16,554 bases of DNA from Oscillospiraceae bacterium (lineage in GTDB: Bacteria; Bacillota_A; Clostridia; Oscillospirales; Ruminococcaceae): assembly GCA_017829075.1 (NCBI GenBank), contig JAGAJA010000087.1, positions 1 to 16,554 on the forward strand, read 5' to 3'. Below are positions 13,332 to 16,554 of this stretch, piece by piece; position 1 is the stretch's first letter, and each line of letters opens with the position of its first letter. The notes under the pieces were generated by a model. That model was not told the origin of the DNA. It saw only the letters and a program-made list of their open reading frames with translations, and did not search any database. A program made the position numbers and the translations under genes.

Positions 13332-14203
13332 ACGACCTCCATTTTCAGTATTCTTTTTCTTCCAAAGGTCATTATCAAAATTCCCATCGCAACCGCCGCT
13401 GTAAGATAAATCGCAATACAGTACCACAGACCAGGGTGATCCTTATTAAGACCAATCCCCGAAATATCCAGCGTCGTCCATGAAAGCGGAGAATATTTCA
13501 GCAGGAACTCCATACCTCTGCCCTCGTTTTCCGCGAAACAGCAGAATGCCATAATGATCCCGCATATCGCGCTGCCTAAGTATTTCTTTCCCGACAAGAG
13601 ATTGCACAAGCACAGAATAAACCCGAACATGACTCCGTTCAGCCACGAAAGCAGCAGGGTGATAAGGCAAGCCGCAATCGGAGTGTAATTCTGCACGACA
13701 AGTCCCGAAACCTTCAGAAAGAACAGCTCTTCCTTTAATGCGATCTGTCCCGCGCTGTCAGAGAAAGCCAGCGTATATATCGCGTCGCCCCAGTCTGCGG
13801 AGAATTCGGCAACAGGAAGGGAAATGACGATCGTGCAGAGAAACACAAATCCGTAATATGCAAGGCTTGCAAGGATAATATAACCCATCTGCCCCGCCAG
13901 ATATCTGCGCCCGCCGATCCGCGTGAGTATCATCAGCTTGTTGCTGTCAATGAAAGGCGCATTACAAAACATCAGAATTATCGGCAGGGAATACAGCAGC
14001 TTCATATGATATTGACTGTACGCAAAGGGATAAATCCATAGCGACGAACTGTTTCCGAGCGCCGTAGCGATAGTGTTCATTATTCTCACGCTGTCAAAGC
14101 AGAGTATTATCACTAATACGGCGATCGTCCATATTCTGTAATCCTCGCTCCATTTGCGGATATTCTGCAGGCTGATGTTAAGAACGCACCTGACGCTTCT
14201 CAT
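13328..14203 (-). CDS. ABC-2-like permease subunit, 291 aa
   Basis: Integral membrane half of the transporter. The start is ATG 14203 (AAGGAGG eight bases upstream), overlapping the preceding permease stop by ATGA. About six hydrophobic segments are seen, at roughly 25-45 (IWTIAVLVIILCF), 70-88, 110-135 (IILASLAYYGFVFLCTIVISL), 175-200, 207-225 and 260-280, with a basic N-terminus (RSVRCVLNISLQNIRKW) kept inside. Segment 150-165 carries charged residues and may face out. There are no catalytic motifs; the assignment rests on topology and on translational coupling with the ATPase gene. It is probably one of two non-identical membrane subunits. Confidence 0.82.
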   Translation of the reverse strand: MRSVRCVLNISLQNIRKWSEDYRIWTIAVLVIILCFDSVRIMNTIATALGNSSSLWIYPFAYSQYHMKLLYSLPIILMFCNAPFIDSNKLMILTRIGGRRYLAGQMGYIILASLAYYGFVFLCTIVISLPVAEFSADWGDAIYTLAFSDSAGQIALKEELFFLKVSGLVVQNYTPIAACLITLLLSWLNGVMFGFILCLCNLLSGKKYLGSAICGIIMAFCCFAENEGRGMEFLLKYSPLSWTTLDISGIGLNKDHPGLWYCIAIYLTAAVAMGILIMTFGRKRILKMEVV

Positions 14204-14991
14204 TCGTCCAACCTCCTTTTCGCAATATAATAAAATACTGTTCCGAACAAAAATGCCAGAACGAAAAAGGCAAGCAGAATTTCCAGGGACGAAAATAAAA
14301 CATCATCAGCGGCGTGGGTATAACCTCTTGATAAATTCCAGAGGTCGGGAAGGAAGTCCGCTTCGATAGTGACAAGCTCGATAATGTAGCTCATGATAAG
14401 CGGAGTGCATACCGCGATAAACGGGTCGGGAAACAGAGCCGAAATCGCCGCTCCCGAAACTGACCACGCTCCAAGGCTCGCCGAAAAGAAAAGGGATTTG
14501 AGCAGAATAAACAGCCACGCTGTATTTTCATTGTTCAACAGCCGCCCGAAGGTATCGGAATACTCATTGTGCAGGCTCCCGATGAGCGGGAAAAACAGCG
14601 ACAGCGCAAGCACGCACAGAACGATCCCCAGGAAAGACACGAAAAAGGTACACAAGAAGTTCAGCACGGCGTGGGTCAATATGTAGTTCTTTTGTGAACT
14701 GCGCAGGATTATCTGCTTTGAAAGTCCTGATTTAAATTCAGTGCAGAAAGCGGCTGTAAACGGCATGCAGGCAGCAATAAGAATAAGCTTGCGGTATGTT
14801 CCGAAATCCATCATATCGCTGAAAAGCTGGGCAGTTCCCGTAAATCTGATATATTGCACGAACGCCTCGGCGGAGGTGAAATTTCCCGCGGAAATTATCC
14901 CCCACAAAGCAATCAGCGCGCAGCCGGCAACGCCGATGTAAAGCGCCGGACTTTTCAGCAGTCTTAGAGTATAGGCGGCGGTAAGCTTCAT
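14200..14991 (-). CDS. ABC-2-like permease subunit, 263 aa
   Basis: Second membrane subunit of the transporter. The start is ATG 14991; its ribosome site GAGGTGGG overlaps the stop codon of the lipoprotein gene nine bases away. Hydrophobic segments lie near 14-33 (ALYIGVAGCALIALWGIISAG), 66-82, 104-135 (ITHAVLNFLCTFFVSFLGIVLCVLALSLFF), 157-180, 184-202 and 235-257. The loop TEFKSGLSKQIILRSS is typical of the cytosolic coupling region of bacitracin/lantibiotic-type ABC-2 permeases. It overlaps the next permease by ATGA, so the subunits are made in fixed ratio. The substrate is unknown. Confidence 0.82.
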   Translation of the reverse strand: MKLTAAYTLRLLKSPALYIGVAGCALIALWGIISAGNFTSAEAFVQYIRFTGTAQLFSDMMDFGTYRKLILIAACMPFTAAFCTEFKSGLSKQIILRSSQKNYILTHAVLNFLCTFFVSFLGIVLCVLALSLFFPLIGSLHNEYSDTFGRLLNNENTAWLFILLKSLFFSASLGAWSVSGAAISALFPDPFIAVCTPLIMSYIIELVTIEADFLPDLWNLSRGYTHAADDVLFSSLEILLAFFVLAFLFGTVFYYIAKRRLDE

Positions 14992-15000
14992 TTTCCCACC

Positions 15001-16017
15001 TCAGTTCAGCACCAGACCAGTTTGAGCGTCAATGAAAATTCGTTTGTAAGAAATCTTGGCGTTCTCATCGCCTGGCGCGGACTCTTTTTCTGTGGATTTT
15101 ATAAACAGCCAGACGGGATAGAGCGTGCTTTCGCCGGTCTCGGAATTCGCGTCGGCGATATAGGTCAATTCCCCTGTGGAATATTCTGTTTTGCCTGATT
15201 CCGTGGCGCGCCCGACTGTATTTTGAAGTATCTCCACGGCTTTTTCTCGGGAAATTATCGGGCGGGTATCCTTTTCCTGATAGTCGAAAATATACTGTAT
15301 GTCGCAGTATTCAAGGCCGTCGGCGGTAACGATAAACTCGGCAAAGCCATAGCTTCCGTTTTGCCCCACGCTTGTAAAATTCGTATACTGATACGGCAGG
15401 TCGATATTGTCTACGCTCGCGTGATATAGAATGTAATACGCGTCCTTCGGCGGCACAAGCTCGTTTCCGTTGTCGTCGCAGGCGGTTCCGGTACAGGTAT
15501 ATATCTGCGGTTCACCAAGACAGGGTATATCAAGTTGTTCAACGATATCTCCGGTGATTTTCAGGGCGTTATCAGAGGGCTGACCCTCGATTTCCCGGAG
15601 AGGATAAAATTCCTGCACGATATCTTTTGAGGGGTAAACGTCGAACTTGGAAATATTCATGTAGCTGTGCATATCGTTCACATCTTTATTGTAAACGATA
15701 GTGCCCGCGTCACAGAACAGTTCTCTGCCGTCTTTGAACCGATACAGATTATACAAGCCTTTTCCCAGCCGAGGGTCGTCGATTCGTACGCTGTCGCTTT
15801 CAAGCTTTGAATATTCAATGTCATTTTCAGTAAGGCTGTCATAGTCAGGAAAAAACACCCGTTCTGCAAGGCTGGCGTCCCATATTTTATAGCTGCCGGA
15901 ATATATGGGGCATGTTTCTCCATCGTTATTCTGTGACGGTTCCTTGCCCGATGAACACCCCGAAAAAACCGACAAGGCTGCGACCGCAGTTACTACAGAT
16001 AACATAGCTTTTTTCAT
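15001..16017 (-). CDS. Putative lipoprotein of the ABC operon, 338 aa
   Basis: First gene of the transporter operon, anchored outside the membrane by lipid. ATG 16017 follows AAAGGG by eight bases; a longer frame would add 15 residues before the signal peptide. The signal sequence MKKAMLSVVTAVAALSVFSGC gives a lipobox with C21, followed by a serine/acid-rich linker. The mature part is unassigned. Its last 80 residues (ISREKAVEILQNTVG ... YKRIFIDAQTGLVLN) resemble a PepSY-like beta-sheet ending in the DAxTG turn. Having the lipoprotein first and the ATPase last is less common than an ATPase-first order. It may capture substrate, act as an immunity lipoprotein, or sense peptide. I do not recognise a named family. 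Confidence 0.78.
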   Translation of the reverse strand: MKKAMLSVVTAVAALSVFSGCSSGKEPSQNNDGETCPIYSGSYKIWDASLAERVFFPDYDSLTENDIEYSKLESDSVRIDDPRLGKGLYNLYRFKDGRELFCDAGTIVYNKDVNDMHSYMNISKFDVYPSKDIVQEFYPLREIEGQPSDNALKITGDIVEQLDIPCLGEPQIYTCTGTACDDNGNELVPPKDAYYILYHASVDNIDLPYQYTNFTSVGQNGSYGFAEFIVTADGLEYCDIQYIFDYQEKDTRPIISREKAVEILQNTVGRATESGKTEYSTGELTYIADANSETGESTLYPVWLFIKSTEKESAPGDENAKISYKRIFIDAQTGLVLN

Positions 16018-16036
16018 TGAACCGACCCTTTCCATA

Positions 16037-16070
16037 AATGCGGCATGTCTGTTCGGAGCCATGCCGCATT
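16037..16070. promoter_or_regulatory. 11-base palindrome in the leader of the ABC operon
   Basis: AATGCGGCATG (16037-16047) and its exact complement (16060-16070) flank a 12-base loop. It begins about 10 bases after the expected transcript start and ends 20 bases before the ATG. It could be an operator or a leader hairpin that shields the ribosome site. There is no T-run, so it is not a terminator. Confidence 0.5.
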
Positions 16071-16085
16071 CTCTTTTATCCCTCT

Positions 16086-16091
16086 ATTATA
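16086..16091 (-). promoter_or_regulatory. -10 box of the lipoprotein/ABC operon promoter
   Basis: TATAAT on the minus strand lies about 70 bases before ATG 16017. No good -35 is found at 16-18 bases (AATCGC at 17), so activation by a regulator is plausible. Confidence 0.5.
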
Positions 16092-16123
16092 TAAATCTGT
16101 TTAAGAAAGCGATTTACTATGCC

Positions 16124-16554
16124 TTATTTATTATTTTCAATAACTTTGGCAGTTTTGACCAAATCACACAATTCGTTTTTGGAATATTCTCCAAATAACT
16201 CAAATATATAATCTCCATTATCCCACACAATCACAGCATAATTATAACCTTGTGAACTATAGTCCAAACATAAGCCGCTATGTCCGTTTATGTTAATTTC
16301 TTGAAATTTTTGGTTCTCTGTATCATAGTGAGTAGAATCAAATGACACCTTTGCAAATTGACAAAATGTAAGTGTTTGTTCTGTTGCTGGATTTTCGTAA
16401 CTGATCCACTCATAAAAAGGAGTTGAATCAGTTCCTGATACTTCATAGCCATCAGGTAAGCAAGGTAAATAATACTTATCTTCAATAGTTGCCGGGCAGT
16501 TTTCGGTATTGATCACAAAAAGTTCTGTGTTATCAGCGTTTACTTTTCCATAAA
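16124..16554 (-). CDS. DUF4367-like protein, C-terminal part (gene runs off the window)
   Basis: 142 codons are visible, and the reading frame is open to the window edge, so the true start is missing. The internal GTG at 16516 has no ribosome site and is not the start. The fragment runs through YLPCLPDGYEV, then alternating strands, GHSGLCLDYSSQGYNYAVIVWDNGDYIFELFGEYSKNEL. This pattern (LPxGY, later W-x-x-GDYxFxLxGxxSKxEL) fits the extracytoplasmic DUF4367 domain often found in Clostridia beside sigma-factor or anti-sigma genes. Base use is clearly more AT-rich than in the neighbouring operon, which hints at separate origin. It ends 33 bases before the -10 box of the ABC operon, with no terminator visible in between. 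Confidence 0.7.
   Translation of the reverse strand, partial: YGKVNADNTELFVINTENCPATIEDKYYLPCLPDGYEVSGTDSTPFYEWISYENPATEQTLTFCQFAKVSFDSTHYDTENQKFQEININGHSGLCLDYSSQGYNYAVIVWDNGDYIFELFGEYSKNELCDLVKTAKVIENNK

Noticed and set aside
1..16554. CRISPR array, rRNA or tRNA genes
   Set aside because: No regularly spaced identical repeats and no conserved rRNA or tRNA sequence blocks were seen on either strand.

Overview
The window looks like chromosome of a clostridial Firmicute of the Oscillospiraceae/Ruminococcus type. Genes are preceded by strong GGAGG-type ribosome sites and sigma-A promoters (TTGACA-17-TATAAT forms). Base composition is near balanced by eye, and the mobile-gene repertoire (DUF4368-type serine recombinase, TnpW-like and MobC-like proteins, short relaxase) is typical of gut Clostridia. 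The genus is inferred from style, not proven.

Layout. (1) 1-2400: a long imperfect hairpin of unknown nature (4-113), then one well-promoted gene for an unrecognised P-loop protein (281-2239) ending in a hairpin-rich intergenic block with a terminator. (2) 2455-5112: a hybrid histidine kinase on the minus strand with its own near-consensus promoter. (3) About 5207-12643: a compact, roughly 7.4 kb integrative and mobilizable element. It carries a large serine recombinase at its left end, a STAND/NB-ARC ATPase with TPR-like repeats as cargo, a short relaxase plus MobC, a ~380-base non-coding stretch packed with hairpins (probable oriT), and a TnpW-like / ParM-like / ribbon-helix-helix (ParR-like) gene run. 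No replication protein and no type IV secretion genes are visible, so transfer would depend on a helper. The ParMR-like pair suggests an extrachromosomal phase. (4) 12593-16091: a minus-strand operon of lipoprotein, two ABC-2-type permeases and an ATPase, with overlapping or closely spaced genes, a hairpin in the 5' leader and a terminator. It resembles peptide or antibiotic export/immunity transporters. (5) 16124-16554: the 3' end of an AT-richer DUF4367-like gene running off the window.

How the parts work together. In the mobile element the recombinase would excise and integrate, MobC and the relaxase would nick the oriT for conjugative mobilization, and the ParM/RHH pair would stabilise the circular form. 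The STAND ATPase sits alone on the plus strand between recombinase and relaxase, behind a cluster of perfect palindromes containing two extended -10 boxes. It is the best candidate for a novel system here: a sensor ATPase of the architecture seen in defence and signalling proteins, with an N-terminal segment that looks like a helix-turn-helix and no obvious nuclease or toxin domain. Its function is not shown by the sequence.
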